From Kitasatospora sp. MMS16-BH015 (GTDB lineage: Bacteria > Actinomycetota > Actinomycetes > Streptomycetales > Streptomycetaceae): DNA of 64,000 nt. Of the stretch, positions 1 through 7,857 are shown one piece after another; position 1 is the first letter of the stretch; each line of letters opens with the position of its first letter. A program made the translations under genes and the position numbers. The notes under the pieces were generated by a model. That model did no database searches, had not been told where the DNA came from, and saw only the letters and a list, made by a program, of their open reading frames with translations. The stretch lies in contig NZ_CP025394.1 of the NCBI RefSeq assembly GCF_002943525.1, forward strand, positions 62,001 to 126,000. Direction: 5' to 3'.

Positions 1-81
1 AGCCCGCGGTCCGGGACGCCCGGCACGCTCGGCCTGAACGGGGCACAGGCCGAGCGGCTGGCGCGGGCCTTGGGGGCATAG
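1..81 (+). CDS. C-terminal end of an unidentified protein (partial)
   Basis: The window opens inside a reading frame that runs 26 codons to a TAG stop at 79-81. The tail ends in LNGAQAERLARALGA. Third codon positions are mostly G or C, as expected for a real gene here. The start lies outside the window and there is too little sequence to name a family. Confidence 0.5.
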   Translation, partial: SPRSGTPGTLGLNGAQAERLARALGA

Positions 82-97
82 GGGCCGCGCTCGGTGC

Positions 98-1129
98 TCA
101 GACCGCGACGGTCTCCTCCTCCTCCGAGGCGGCCGCCGCATCGACCTGGACGACGGCGTGACGCCATTCGTGGGCGGCGGCGGCGAGCAGCAGCGCTAGG
201 CCGAGCATCAGCCAGAGCGCCAGCGAGACCAGGCGCCCGGCCAGGCCGGCGGCGCCGTCGAAGTAGAGGACGCTGCGGGTCGCCTCGAGGAAGCCGGCGC
301 CGTTCCAGACCTGGTGCAGGGCGCCGAACAGGCCGGGCTGGAGGTCGGGGCGGTAGATGCCGCCGGAGCTGGTGAAGTTGAGCATCACGAAGAGCACCAT
401 CAGCGCGAGGGTGGTCCAGCGCTTGAGGAAGGTGTGCAGGCCGATGCCGACCAGCACGATGCCCGCCGAGTAGAGCCAGGACAGCGCCCAGACGGCGGCC
501 AGGCCGTGGTCGACCACGTGGAAGACCGGGCCGGCCGTGACCGTGCCGATCAGGCTGACCACGAGGGAGGTGGCCAGGCCGACCAGCGCGCGGACCCGCA
601 TGCCGAGCACCGCCCCGGCCGTGCCGATCACCGCGACGCTCCCGTACGAGCCGATGCTCAGCGCGACCAGCAGGAAGAACAGGCCCTGGCCGGTCGGGTC
701 ACCGGCCGCGAGCGGGGCCGTGTCGGTGACGGCCAGCGGGACGCCCTGGTGGTCGGTGACGGTGCGGAAGACCCGTTCGGCGGCGACCGCATCGGTGTCG
801 GAGCCGGCGGTGGCGACCAGGAGTTCGGGGTGGGCCGGGTCGGGAGTGAAGGCGGCGACCAGGGTGCGGTCGTGCAGCCGCTGCTCGGCGGCGGGACGGT
901 CGGGCAGGGTGCTCACCTCCAGCGCGCTGCCGGCCTTGGCCTGGACGGTCTCGGCCAGCTGGTGGGCCTGCGGGCTGGTGCCGACCACGGCGACCCTGAG
1001 GTGGTGGGGCGTCGGCTGGTGGAAGGCGCCCTGGTAGGCGAGGGCCATGCCCAGGCACATCAGCAGCGGGGTGAGCAGGTGGACGGCGAGGTGGCGCAGG
1101 TGCCGGCGCAGCTCGGGGGTGGTGGTCAT
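98..1129 (-). CDS. Multispanning membrane protein, YhgE/ABC-2-like
   Basis: The 343-aa product has one N-terminal membrane segment (about residues 14-36), then an extracytoplasmic region of about 110 residues, then five C-terminal hydrophobic segments (about 148-170, 175-200, 208-232, 237-252, 292-318). This layout matches the YhgE/Pip and DUF3533 type membrane proteins, which resemble permease halves of ABC-2 exporters. No ATPase lies next to it. The gene is divergent from a MarR-type regulator and shares a 160-bp intergenic region with it, a common arrangement for a regulated efflux or stress protein. Substrate is unknown. The acidic tail (SEEEETVAV) is cytoplasmic if the topology is right. 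Confidence 0.6.
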   Translation of the reverse strand: MTTTPELRRHLRHLAVHLLTPLLMCLGMALAYQGAFHQPTPHHLRVAVVGTSPQAHQLAETVQAKAGSALEVSTLPDRPAAEQRLHDRTLVAAFTPDPAHPELLVATAGSDTDAVAAERVFRTVTDHQGVPLAVTDTAPLAAGDPTGQGLFFLLVALSIGSYGSVAVIGTAGAVLGMRVRALVGLATSLVVSLIGTVTAGPVFHVVDHGLAAVWALSWLYSAGIVLVGIGLHTFLKRWTTLALMVLFVMLNFTSSGGIYRPDLQPGLFGALHQVWNGAGFLEATRSVLYFDGAAGLAGRLVSLALWLMLGLALLLAAAAHEWRHAVVQVDAAAASEEEETVAV

Positions 1130-1179
1130 GGTGGCGCGGTCCTTCGCGGCCGTTCCGCCGGTGTCGGCGGGCCGGCCAG

Positions 1180-1276
1180 GTAGCTGGCGAGTACCAAGTA
1201 GATGGCAAATGCAACCGATTGACCCGATCGAGGCGCTCTCACGAGCACCTTGGTTGGGTTTTGCAACTGATACGGA
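1180..1276. promoter_or_regulatory. Divergent promoter region with direct repeats (possible MarR operators)
   Basis: Two pairs of direct repeats lie between the divergent genes. GTAGCTGGCGA (1180-1190) recurs as GTAGATGGCAA (1198-1208). TGCAACCGAT (1210-1219) recurs as TGCAACTGAT (1262-1271). A weak plus-strand promoter could use TTGGTT near 1250 and TACGGA near 1271. Autorepression by the MarR protein is inferred from the arrangement. Confidence 0.35.
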
Positions 1277-1290
1277 TGTACTCTACACCT

Positions 1291-1731
1291 GTGAACAAGA
1301 ACGCCGAGGCCCGCACCCGCGACGGGTCCCTCCAGTCGATCCAGCGCGAACTCACCGCCTTCGCCCGCCGCGCCCGTGGCCGGGCCGCCGAGCTGCACCC
1401 CGAGCTCTCGCTGGTCGCGTTCAGCATGCTCGACCTGATGATCGAGCGCGGCGGCTGCCGGGGCGCCGACCTCGCCGCGCACTTCCTGCTCGACAAGTCC
1501 ACGGTCAGCCGCCAGGTCACCGCCCTGGAGAAGCTCGGCTACCTGGTCCGCGAGATCGACCCGGACGACCACCGGGGCCAGATCCTGCACCCCTCCCCCG
1601 CCGGCCTGGCCGCTGCCCGCGCCGCGTACGAGCAGCGCCGCGCCGCCTTCCTCGACCGGCTGGCCGACTGGGACGACACCGACGTGGCCCGCTTCTCCGC
1701 CTACCTGGAGCGGTACAACGCGGACCTCTGA
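1291..1731 (+). CDS. MarR-family transcriptional regulator
   Basis: A 146-aa winged-helix protein if the GTG at 1291 is used. An in-frame ATG at 1276 would add five residues. The core motif LLDKSTVSRQVTALEKLGYL is the MarR recognition helix, followed by the wing REIDPDDHRGQILHPSPAG. Length is typical of the family. No Shine-Dalgarno sequence is visible before either start, and the putative -10 lies only about 15-20 bases upstream, so the message may be nearly leaderless. It probably controls the divergent membrane-protein gene and itself. The ligand is unknown. Confidence 0.8.
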   Translation: MNKNAEARTRDGSLQSIQRELTAFARRARGRAAELHPELSLVAFSMLDLMIERGGCRGADLAAHFLLDKSTVSRQVTALEKLGYLVREIDPDDHRGQILHPSPAGLAAARAAYEQRRAAFLDRLADWDDTDVARFSAYLERYNADL

Positions 1732-1796
1732 CCCCGCCTCCGCCGAGGCCGCGCGGGCCCGGTAATGCCGTTGCGGGCGTGAGTAGGGTCGGTGGA

Positions 1797-2582
1797 ATGG
1801 AGATCGTCTCGCTCGGGTACCGCACGGATGTCGCGCTGCTGCAGGCCGGCGGGTCGGTGGTCACCGACCGCGGCGGCCACCTGGTGGTGCGGACGCCGGA
1901 CAACCCCGGGTTCCACTGGGGCAACTTCCTGCTGTTCGCGGGGCCGCCCTGGCCCGGGGACGCCCTGCGGTGGGAGGTGCTGTTCCAGGACGAGTTCCCG
2001 GCGGCGCGGCACCGCGCCTTCGGGGTGGACGACGCGGCCGGGGCGGTGGGCAGCGCGGCGGAGCGGGCGGCGCTCGGAGTGCGGGCCGAGGAGAACGTGG
2101 TGCTGACCGCGACCGGGCTGCGCGCGCCGGCCAGGGCGTCGGCCGCCGAGGTGCGGGTGCTGGCCGGCGACGATGACTGGCGGCAGGCGCTGGAGCTGGA
2201 CCACGCCTGCTACGGGGTGCCCGAGGACGAAGCCGGGCGGCGCTTCGCCGAGGCCCGGGTCGCCGGGTACCGCGCGCTGGCCGAGGGCGGGCACGGGAGT
2301 TGGGTCGGGGCGTTCGTCGAGGGGCACCTGCGCGCCGGGGCCGGACTGTTCGCCGCCGGTCGGGGGCTGGCGCGGTACCAGAACGTGGAGACGCACCCCG
2401 ACTTCCGCCGCCGGGGCCTCGCCTCCGCCGTCCTGCACCACGCCGCCCGGCACGCCCTCCCCGACCCGGACGGCCGGACCCTGGTGATCGTCGCCGACCC
2501 CGGGGACCACGCAGTCCGGCTCTACCGGGCCCTGGGCTTCGTGGACGCGGAGCGGCAGGTCCAGCTCTACCGGGCCGGCTGA
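1797..2582 (+). CDS. GNAT-family N-acetyltransferase
   Basis: A 261-aa protein with a C-terminal GNAT domain. The acetyl-CoA-binding motif A is visible as VETHPDFRRRGLASAVLHHA near residue 200, and the closing motif is YRALGFVDAERQVQLY. The N-terminal half (from MEIVSLGYRTDVALL) looks like the degenerate first half of tandem-GNAT proteins, so only the C-terminal part need be catalytic. The ATG at 1797 follows GGTCGGTGGA. It lies 65 bp after the MarR gene on the same strand and may be cotranscribed. Acceptor substrate unknown. Confidence 0.75.
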   Translation: MEIVSLGYRTDVALLQAGGSVVTDRGGHLVVRTPDNPGFHWGNFLLFAGPPWPGDALRWEVLFQDEFPAARHRAFGVDDAAGAVGSAAERAALGVRAEENVVLTATGLRAPARASAAEVRVLAGDDDWRQALELDHACYGVPEDEAGRRFAEARVAGYRALAEGGHGSWVGAFVEGHLRAGAGLFAAGRGLARYQNVETHPDFRRRGLASAVLHHAARHALPDPDGRTLVIVADPGDHAVRLYRALGFVDAERQVQLYRAG

Positions 2583-2606
2583 CGGACAGCCCGCCCGGCG
2601 GCGGGT

Positions 2607-2678
2607 GCCGTCGCGCAGAGCCGACCGACGGACGCTCGGACGGCCCTGCGCGACGGCAGCTCGGCTCTACGCGACGGC
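2607..2678. terminator. Bidirectional hairpin between convergent genes
   Basis: An 18-bp stem with one mismatch pairs 2607-2624 with 2661-2678 around a 36-base loop. It sits between the stops of the GNAT gene (+) and the small gene at 2713 (-), so it can end transcription from both sides. There is no U-tract, as is usual for actinomycete terminators. The loop holds a third partial copy of the arm sequence. Confidence 0.6.
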
Positions 2679-2712
2679 CGGCCCTGTGCGACGGGCGGCC
2701 GCCCCTACCCGG

Positions 2713-3030
2713 TTACGAGGCCCGGGGCGGGGTGAGGGCGGCGAGCGCCTGCTCGGCCCGGGCCAGCACCTTGGCGCGGTACGGGTTGGCCGGTTCGAGG
2801 GCCCGGGCCACCGCGACCGCCTCGGTCAGCAGCGCGGCCTGCCGCTCGGGCAGATGGGCCACCGAGTGGCTCGCCTGCACCAGCACGTGGGCGAGCTTCG
2901 AGCCGTACACCTCGGGGTTCACCTGCACCAGGATCCGGTACGCCCACAGTCCGTCGGTGCCTCGCAGCACCCGCCCGTCGGCGCTGAGCTGCTTCATCCG
3001 TGCGCGCAGCACGATGTCCTGATTCACCAT
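2713..3030 (-). CDS. Small conserved-looking protein of unknown function
   Basis: A 105-aa soluble protein beginning MVNQDIVLRARMKQL, with a strong ribosome-binding site (GGGGGACCG) just before the ATG at 3030. Predicted secondary structure is mostly helical, and the C-terminal half is Ala/Leu-rich (ERQAALLTEAVAVARALEP). I do not recognise a family. Codon use is like that of neighbouring genes. It is divergent from the pair at 3366-4123 across 335 bp. Confidence 0.65.
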   Translation of the reverse strand: MVNQDIVLRARMKQLSADGRVLRGTDGLWAYRILVQVNPEVYGSKLAHVLVQASHSVAHLPERQAALLTEAVAVARALEPANPYRAKVLARAEQALAALTPPRAS

Positions 3031-3365
3031 CGGTCCCCCATCCTCGTTCCGTTCGCCTCCGTCCGCCCCGGCCGCTCGCCCGCCCGCCGGGGCGGCGGGC
3101 GGGCAGCACGGCTCGCGCGCCGGGCCCCGGAGCGGGGTCGCGGCGCGTGCGGCGGAGGTGGATGACGACGAGTCTGCGGGCTGCGGCCGGGCCGCGACAA
3201 GGGCGGACGGGGGTGCGCTGAGTCCTACCGCGCTCCGCTCGGACCAGGCATGATGGAGTCGACACGCTGCCGCGCCCGGTATCGGGCGAGCGTTCGACCA
3301 GCCGCCGGTGCGCTGGACCGGGTGAACCTGGGTTACCAAGATCGGGCTGCGTCGTTTGCTCGGGT
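3031..3365. other. Divergent intergenic region, 335 bp
   Basis: This should hold the promoters of the small gene at 2713 (-) and the pair starting at 3366 (+). I see GC-rich sequence with short runs of GGCGGGC and a GGGTTACC motif near 3329, but no convincing -35/-10 pair and no RNA gene. Confidence 0.4.
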
Positions 3366-3656
3366 GTGAGTCCAGACTACGCAGTGCTCGACAGCACTTT
3401 TGAAGAATCGATTCTGCAGCAGGTTCCCATCTACGCCGGGCTCGCGGCGACCTGGCGGGCCGCCGGCCGGGCCGTCCCCGGCTCGCGCGATCCGGAGTGG
3501 GCGCGGCTCGCGGCACCGCCGCCGTACTTCTCACCGAGGCCCTCACCGGTCACCGGTGTGCAGCGCTATGCGATGACCCCGCAGGGCTACGTGGTCCTGG
3601 CGCAGGGATACGGACGACTGACCGCCGGGCTCGCCCCGGGCGGGGAGGACCGATGA
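3366..3656 (+). CDS. Small protein of unknown function upstream of an SsgA-like gene
   Basis: A 96-aa frame that opens with GTG at 3366 (MSPDYAVLDSTFEESIL). No ATG is available until after residue 65, and the ribosome-binding site is poor, so the start is uncertain. The stop overlaps the start of the following gene (ATGA at 3653-3656), which supports real translation and coupling. It has a run AAPPPYFSPRPSP and no membrane segment. I do not recognise a family. Because it is coupled to an SsgA-like protein, a role in the same developmental process is a reasonable inference. Confidence 0.55.
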   Translation: MSPDYAVLDSTFEESILQQVPIYAGLAATWRAAGRAVPGSRDPEWARLAAPPPYFSPRPSPVTGVQRYAMTPQGYVVLAQGYGRLTAGLAPGGEDR

Positions 3657-4123
3657 CGTACCACGATGCCCCGGACACCCCGCGCGGCCACGCCGACGCG
3701 CCCGACTGCGCCGTCCTGCTCACCCTGCAGGCCGCCGCGCTGCCCGGGTTGGAGGTGCCGGTACTGGCCTGTCTGCGCTACCACCGGGACGACCCCTACG
3801 CCGTCTACCTGGACAACCACGTCGACCTGGCCGAGCCCGTCACCTGGGTGTTCGGCCGCGAGATCCTGGCCGCCGGGCTCTACGGCTGGGCCGGCACCGG
3901 CGACGTCTCGGTCTTCCCCGAGATCGTCGGCGACCCGGACACCGTGGTGATCGCGCTCAGCGACGACACCACCACCGCCCTGCTCAAGGCCCCCGGCCTG
4001 CCGATCGCCGCCTTCCTGGCCGACACCCAGCAGGTGGTGCCCTACGGCGCCGAGTCGGCGCACCTGGACATCGACCAACTGGTGCTCCAACTGCTCGGCG
4101 ACGAGGGGCTGCCCACGGTCTGA
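3653..4123 (+). CDS. SsgA-like sporulation/cell division regulator (SALP)
   Basis: A 156-aa protein whose core matches the SsgA family, found only in sporulating actinomycetes: LACLRYHRDDPYAVYLDN, then PVTWVFGREILAAGLYGWAGTGDV, then the late FLADTQQVVPYGAE. These proteins guide septum placement and peptidoglycan remodelling during sporulation. The ATG at 3653 overlaps the stop of the preceding gene, so the two are probably translated together. Which SALP subgroup it belongs to cannot be told by eye. Its N-terminal 20 residues are longer than in most members. Confidence 0.8.
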   Translation: MTYHDAPDTPRGHADAPDCAVLLTLQAAALPGLEVPVLACLRYHRDDPYAVYLDNHVDLAEPVTWVFGREILAAGLYGWAGTGDVSVFPEIVGDPDTVVIALSDDTTTALLKAPGLPIAAFLADTQQVVPYGAESAHLDIDQLVLQLLGDEGLPTV

Positions 4124-4300
4124 CGGATCGTCAATTCACTACCGCCGTCGATCGGCTCGTGCGCCGGCCTCGGCCTCAACCGGGTACCGCGCCCGACCCC
4201 TGACCGGAAGCCCGAACGGCGGGCCGAGAGCCAGGTCCGGGCAGCGGCGCCGTGCCGTTGAGCGGGGCGGTGAGCAGCGTCCCGGACCGGGCGCGGCTCC

Positions 4301-4333
4301 GGACCGCTTTCGGACCGCTTTCGGACCGCCTTC
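4301..4333. repeat. Three tandem 11-bp repeats in a 304-bp intergenic region
   Basis: The unit GGACCGCTTTC occurs at 4301-4311 and 4312-4322 and as GGACCGCCTTC at 4323-4333, followed by GGATCG. The repeats lie in the gap 4124-4427, about 95 bp before the next gene. The 11-bp period places the copies on the same helix face, so they could be a protein-binding array. I see nothing else in the gap. Confidence 0.6.
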
Positions 4334-4427
4334 GGATCGAGGAGCAGCCGCCCCGTGAACATCAGGCGACAACCCTTCCGGTGGGACATGCTCGGTGGAG
4401 GGTCCGGTGACAGGGGCAGGAACGGAC

Positions 4428-5132
4428 ATGCGGATCGTCGGTGTGGATATCGGTTCGGTGGCCCAAGGGCGTTTCGCATGGGCCGCGTTGGAGGGTTCGA
4501 CCAGACTGCCAGTGGGCGAAGGGATCGACCCGGAAGGGGCTGCGCAGGCCGTCGCCGAAGGCTTGCGCACCGGCGGACGAGTGGTGCTCGCCCTCGAGGC
4601 CCCGATGTCGGTGCCTGTGCCACCGCCGGAGGCGGGTGCTGCCACGGAGCTCGGTCGGGCGCGCACCGGTGAACGGAACCGGCCCTGGTCGGCTGGTGCC
4701 GGGGCGGGGGTGCTGGTCACCGGCCTGGCTCAGGGTGCCTGGCTGTTGGCGCGGATCCGGACGCTGGTGCCGACGGTCACGGCCACCACGCAGCCGGAGC
4801 GCTTCCCCGACGAAGGCGGTGGCGAACGCCTGTTGCTGATCGAGGCCATGGTGACCGGATCGGACAAGTCACTGCCGGTGAACGGCAGTCAGGACCTGGC
4901 CGACGCACGGACCGCCACGGCTGCTGGTTGGCGAGCGCTGGCCACTGGCCGGACACCCGCCACCGTCTGTTGCGCCCCCAAGACCGCGTTCAACCTGCTC
5001 GCCGCGATCAGCCGGTGGGCTCAGGTGCAGATCGAGGAGGACGAGTTACGGCTGGAGGTGCTCGTCGCGCGAGCCGTCCGGCCCGAGCCGACCCCCGTGG
5101 TCGAGTGGGAGCAGCTGGACGGGACGGCCTGA
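4428..5132 (+). CDS. Unknown protein, possible RNase H-like fold, with a TTA codon
   Basis: A 234-aa protein if it starts at ATG 4428, which is preceded by GGGGCAGGAAC; an in-frame GTG lies at 4395. The N-terminus MRIVGVDIGSVAQGRFAWAAL resembles the first strand of RNase H-like folds such as DUF429, with further acidic positions in LALEAPM and LLLIEAM. The assignment is only suggestive. Codon 207 is TTA (5046-5048), the one in-frame TTA I found in the window. In Streptomyces TTA is read by the late bldA tRNA, so production may be limited to late or developing cultures. It lies next to the SsgA-like gene. Confidence 0.6.
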   Translation: MRIVGVDIGSVAQGRFAWAALEGSTRLPVGEGIDPEGAAQAVAEGLRTGGRVVLALEAPMSVPVPPPEAGAATELGRARTGERNRPWSAGAGAGVLVTGLAQGAWLLARIRTLVPTVTATTQPERFPDEGGGERLLLIEAMVTGSDKSLPVNGSQDLADARTATAAGWRALATGRTPATVCCAPKTAFNLLAAISRWAQVQIEEDELRLEVLVARAVRPEPTPVVEWEQLDGTA

Positions 5133-5291
5133 CCCGGTGAGCGGCGGCCCGGGTAGCCGGTACGGCTCTGAGCTGCCCGGGGTGGGGGTGGGGCGTAGCG
5201 TGGAGGCAGGGTGGCCCGGGGTGCGTGGGTGGTGGGGGCGCGTGGTGTGGGCCGGCCGAGGGGGTAACGCTCGGCACGGTGGGAGCGCGTG

Positions 5292-6662
5292 ATGGGTATG
5301 GCGACGATCGAGGAATTGGCGGGCCGGGTGCACGGCTCGGTGGTGGTGCCGGGGTCCGATGGGTACGAGGAGGCCCGGCGGGTCTACAACGGGATGGTGG
5401 ACCGGCGGCCGGCCGCGGTGGTGCGGTGCGTGAACGCCGGGGACGTGCTGGCCACGGTGGCGTACGCGCGCGAGCACGGGCTGGACCTGGCCGTCCGGGG
5501 CGGAGCGCACAGCGTGCCGGGCTACGGCACCTGCGAGGGCGGGCTGGTGGCCGACCTGGGTGGGATGCGCGGGGTGCGGGTGGATCCGGCCACTCGGACG
5601 GCGCGGGTGGAGGGCGGGGCGACGCTCGCGGATCTGGACGCGGCCACCCACGCCTTCGGCCTGGGGGTGACCGGCGGGGTCGTCTCCACGACGGGTGTGG
5701 GCGGACTCACGCTCGGCGGCGGGTTCGGGCACCTGGCCCGGGGGTTGGGCCTGACCTGCGACAACCTGCTCTCCGCCGACGTGGTGACGGCCGACGGCCG
5801 GCTGCTGGTGGCGAGCGAGCACGAGTACCCGGACCTGTTCTGGGCGCTGCGCGGCGGTACGGGCAACTTCGGGGCGGTGACCTCCTTCGAGTTCCGGCTC
5901 AGCCCGGTGGACACCGTCCACGTGGGCCTGTTCTTCCATGAGGCGGAACAGACCGAGGCGGTGCTGAAGCACTTCCGCGAGTACATCGCGACCGCGCCCG
6001 AGCAGCTCGGCGCCTTCGCGGGCTTCCAGATCGCCCCGCCGCTGCCCTTCATTCCGGAGGAGCGGCACGGCGACACCTTCGTCATCGTGGTGGCCTGCTG
6101 GAACGGGCCGGAGGCGGAGGCCGAGCAGGCGTTCCAGCCGTTCCGGGACGCCGCGCCGGTCTCCTTCGAGCTCAGCACCCCGATGCCCTATCCGGCCCTG
6201 CAGAGCCTCTTCGACGGGCTGCTGCCGCCGGGGCTGCAGCACTACTGGAAGGCGGCCTTCTCCCCCGGCCTGACCGACGCGGCGGTCACCGCGCACGCGG
6301 CGCACGGCCCGAAGGTGCCGGTGATCAACTCCACCTGCCACATCTACCCGATCAACGGCGCCTGCCACCGGGTGGCCCCGGAGGCCACGGCCTTCTCCTA
6401 CCGGGACGCCGGCTTCGCCACCGTGATCGCCGGCATGTGGCCGGACCCGGCGGACAACGAGGCCAACACCGCCTGGGTGCGGGACTACTACGCGGCGATC
6501 GCGCCGCACTCCTCCCCCGGCGGCTACGTCAACTTCATGGCCGAGGACGACCAGGGCCGCGTCAGCGACAACTACCGTGACAACTACGCCCGGTTGGTCC
6601 AGGTGAAGCGGGCCTACGACCCGGGCAACCTCTTCCACGTCAACCACAACATCCGCCCGTAG
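5292..6662 (+). CDS. FAD-binding oxidoreductase, berberine-bridge (BBE) type
   Basis: A 456-aa flavoprotein of the PCMH/BBE family. The FAD domain carries VRGGAHSVPGYG, whose His is the expected covalent flavin attachment point. The position that gives a second, cysteinyl link in bicovalent members reads VSTTGVGG, with no Cys, so a single covalent link is likely. The C-terminal BBE motif is YVNFMAEDDQGRVSDNY followed by YDPGNLFHVNHNI. Start choice: GTG 5289, ATG 5292 and ATG 5298 are all in frame; GGGAG at 5281 best suits 5292. Such enzymes oxidise sugars, alcohols or amines; the substrate is not predictable. It appears to be a single-gene unit followed by two hairpins. Confidence 0.85.
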   Translation: MGMATIEELAGRVHGSVVVPGSDGYEEARRVYNGMVDRRPAAVVRCVNAGDVLATVAYAREHGLDLAVRGGAHSVPGYGTCEGGLVADLGGMRGVRVDPATRTARVEGGATLADLDAATHAFGLGVTGGVVSTTGVGGLTLGGGFGHLARGLGLTCDNLLSADVVTADGRLLVASEHEYPDLFWALRGGTGNFGAVTSFEFRLSPVDTVHVGLFFHEAEQTEAVLKHFREYIATAPEQLGAFAGFQIAPPLPFIPEERHGDTFVIVVACWNGPEAEAEQAFQPFRDAAPVSFELSTPMPYPALQSLFDGLLPPGLQHYWKAAFSPGLTDAAVTAHAAHGPKVPVINSTCHIYPINGACHRVAPEATAFSYRDAGFATVIAGMWPDPADNEANTAWVRDYYAAIAPHSSPGGYVNFMAEDDQGRVSDNYRDNYARLVQVKRAYDPGNLFHVNHNIRP

Positions 6663-6666
6663 CGGG

Positions 6667-6730
6667 GCGGTCCGGGCCTCCGGACCGCAACGGCGTCCGG
6701 GCCGCGGTGGCGAACCGCGGCCCGGACGCC
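6667..6730. terminator. Two tandem hairpins after the FAD oxidoreductase
   Basis: The first hairpin pairs GCGGTCCGG (6667-6675) with CCGGACCGC (6680-6688). The second is a perfect 16-bp stem, 6692-6707 with 6715-6730, around the loop TGGCGAA. They start five bases after the oxidoreductase stop, a clear terminator position. The rest of the gap to 6970 shows nothing I recognise. Confidence 0.75.
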
Positions 6731-6970
6731 GCATGTGCGGACACTGTCCGGAGGGCCGGACCGCTCCTCGCGGGGCGGTTTCGGGTGGTTTTCGGGTGCT
6801 TCTCCCCGAGCCGAGGTCACGATCGGGCAACGGTGCGGATTTCCCGGCTCCGGGCTGTCACCGGCTGCGTCTCCGGTGCCGTGTGTAAGGGCAGATCCGC
6901 GGACGAGCGGGTTCGCATGGCCGGCGTGCTGCAGGACCACACGAGACGACAGACAGAGAAGGACACGGCA

Positions 6971-7777
6971 GTGACCAACGATTTCCGCTCGGAACTCAGC
7001 GAGGAGATGTCCGCCCTCACGCCGCCCCCGCTCGGTGACCTGGTGGTGGAGGCGGCCCGCAAGGGCCGGCGCACCCGGCGCCTGCGGGCGGCCGTGCAGG
7101 TGACCGGCTCGGCGCTCGCGCTGGCCGGGGTGGCCGTGCTGGCCACCGGTGCGCTGCGCACCGCCGGCCCGGCCCAGGCGGTCGGCCCGGCCGCCGGCGG
7201 CACCTCGGCCAGTGCCACCCCGACCGCTGCCCCCACCCCCGTCAAGGCGAGCCCGACCCCGTGGTCGCCGGCGAACCCGCCCGGCACCGTGACGGTCAGC
7301 GGCGCCAAGGTGCTCTCCGTCCTGCTGGACTCGCTCCCGGCCGGGACGAAGACCAGCGGGTACGCGGCCGACGACGCCGATGGCGTCAACGGCTCGGTCG
7401 CCCAGGCGTACCTGGCCCTGCCCGGCGGCACCGGGATGGTCCGGGTCTTCGTCGGGACGGCGAACCCGGACGCCCCCTGCACCGGAGGCTGCACCACCGA
7501 CGCCAAGGGACAGTCCGTCCGGGTCGAGCACGTACCGGACAACTGCATCCAGAGCTCGGTGGTCTGGGTCCGGCACCTCGACGGCACCTCCGTCACCGTG
7601 CAGTTGAGCACCTGCCTGGCCTGGGACGGCAAGGCGAACAAGCCCGGCGTGCTGGCCCTCACCGAGGAGCAGGCCATCGCCCTCGGCGGCAACCCGGCGT
7701 TCCGCAACTCGATGACCCCGGCCGAGGGGGCGGCCGCGGCCGCCCGCTTCCCGGGCCTTGGCCACCTCACCAGCTGA
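6971..7777 (+). CDS. Membrane-anchored anti-sigma-like protein
   Basis: A 268-aa protein starting at GTG 6971 behind AGAAGGAC. It has a short charged cytoplasmic N-terminus (about 1-42), one membrane segment (AVQVTGSALALAGVAVLATGA, about 43-63), a Pro/Thr/Ala linker, and an extracytoplasmic domain with four Cys that could form disulfides (CTGGC, CIQSS, CLAWD). This plan is common for partners of SigE-family (SigE70) sigma factors, and a sigma-factor gene follows 80 bp downstream. An anti-sigma role is inferred from layout and context. I see no zinc-binding ZAS motif. Confidence 0.6.
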   Translation: MTNDFRSELSEEMSALTPPPLGDLVVEAARKGRRTRRLRAAVQVTGSALALAGVAVLATGALRTAGPAQAVGPAAGGTSASATPTAAPTPVKASPTPWSPANPPGTVTVSGAKVLSVLLDSLPAGTKTSGYAADDADGVNGSVAQAYLALPGGTGMVRVFVGTANPDAPCTGGCTTDAKGQSVRVEHVPDNCIQSSVVWVRHLDGTSVTVQLSTCLAWDGKANKPGVLALTEEQAIALGGNPAFRNSMTPAEGAAAAARFPGLGHLTS

Positions 7778-7785
7778 GGCCCCTC

Positions 7786-7814
7786 GCCGCGGCCCCGGCA
7801 GTCGGGGCCGCGGC
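7786..7814 (+). terminator. Hairpin between anti-sigma-like and sigma-factor genes
   Basis: A perfect 11-bp stem, GCCGCGGCCCC (7786-7796) with GGGGCCGCGGC (7804-7814), lies just after the first gene's stop. It may end or attenuate transcription and so set the ratio of the two products. Confidence 0.55.
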
Positions 7815-7857
7815 ATCCCACCGACCTTCACCACCACGCACGATCGGGGCACGACTG

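Noticed and set aside
5046..6830. Long minus-strand frame of 594 codons opposite the FAD oxidoreductase
   Set aside because: It is antisense to a gene with clear family motifs and reads as low-complexity Arg/Gly/His/Val sequence, the usual GC-rich shadow.
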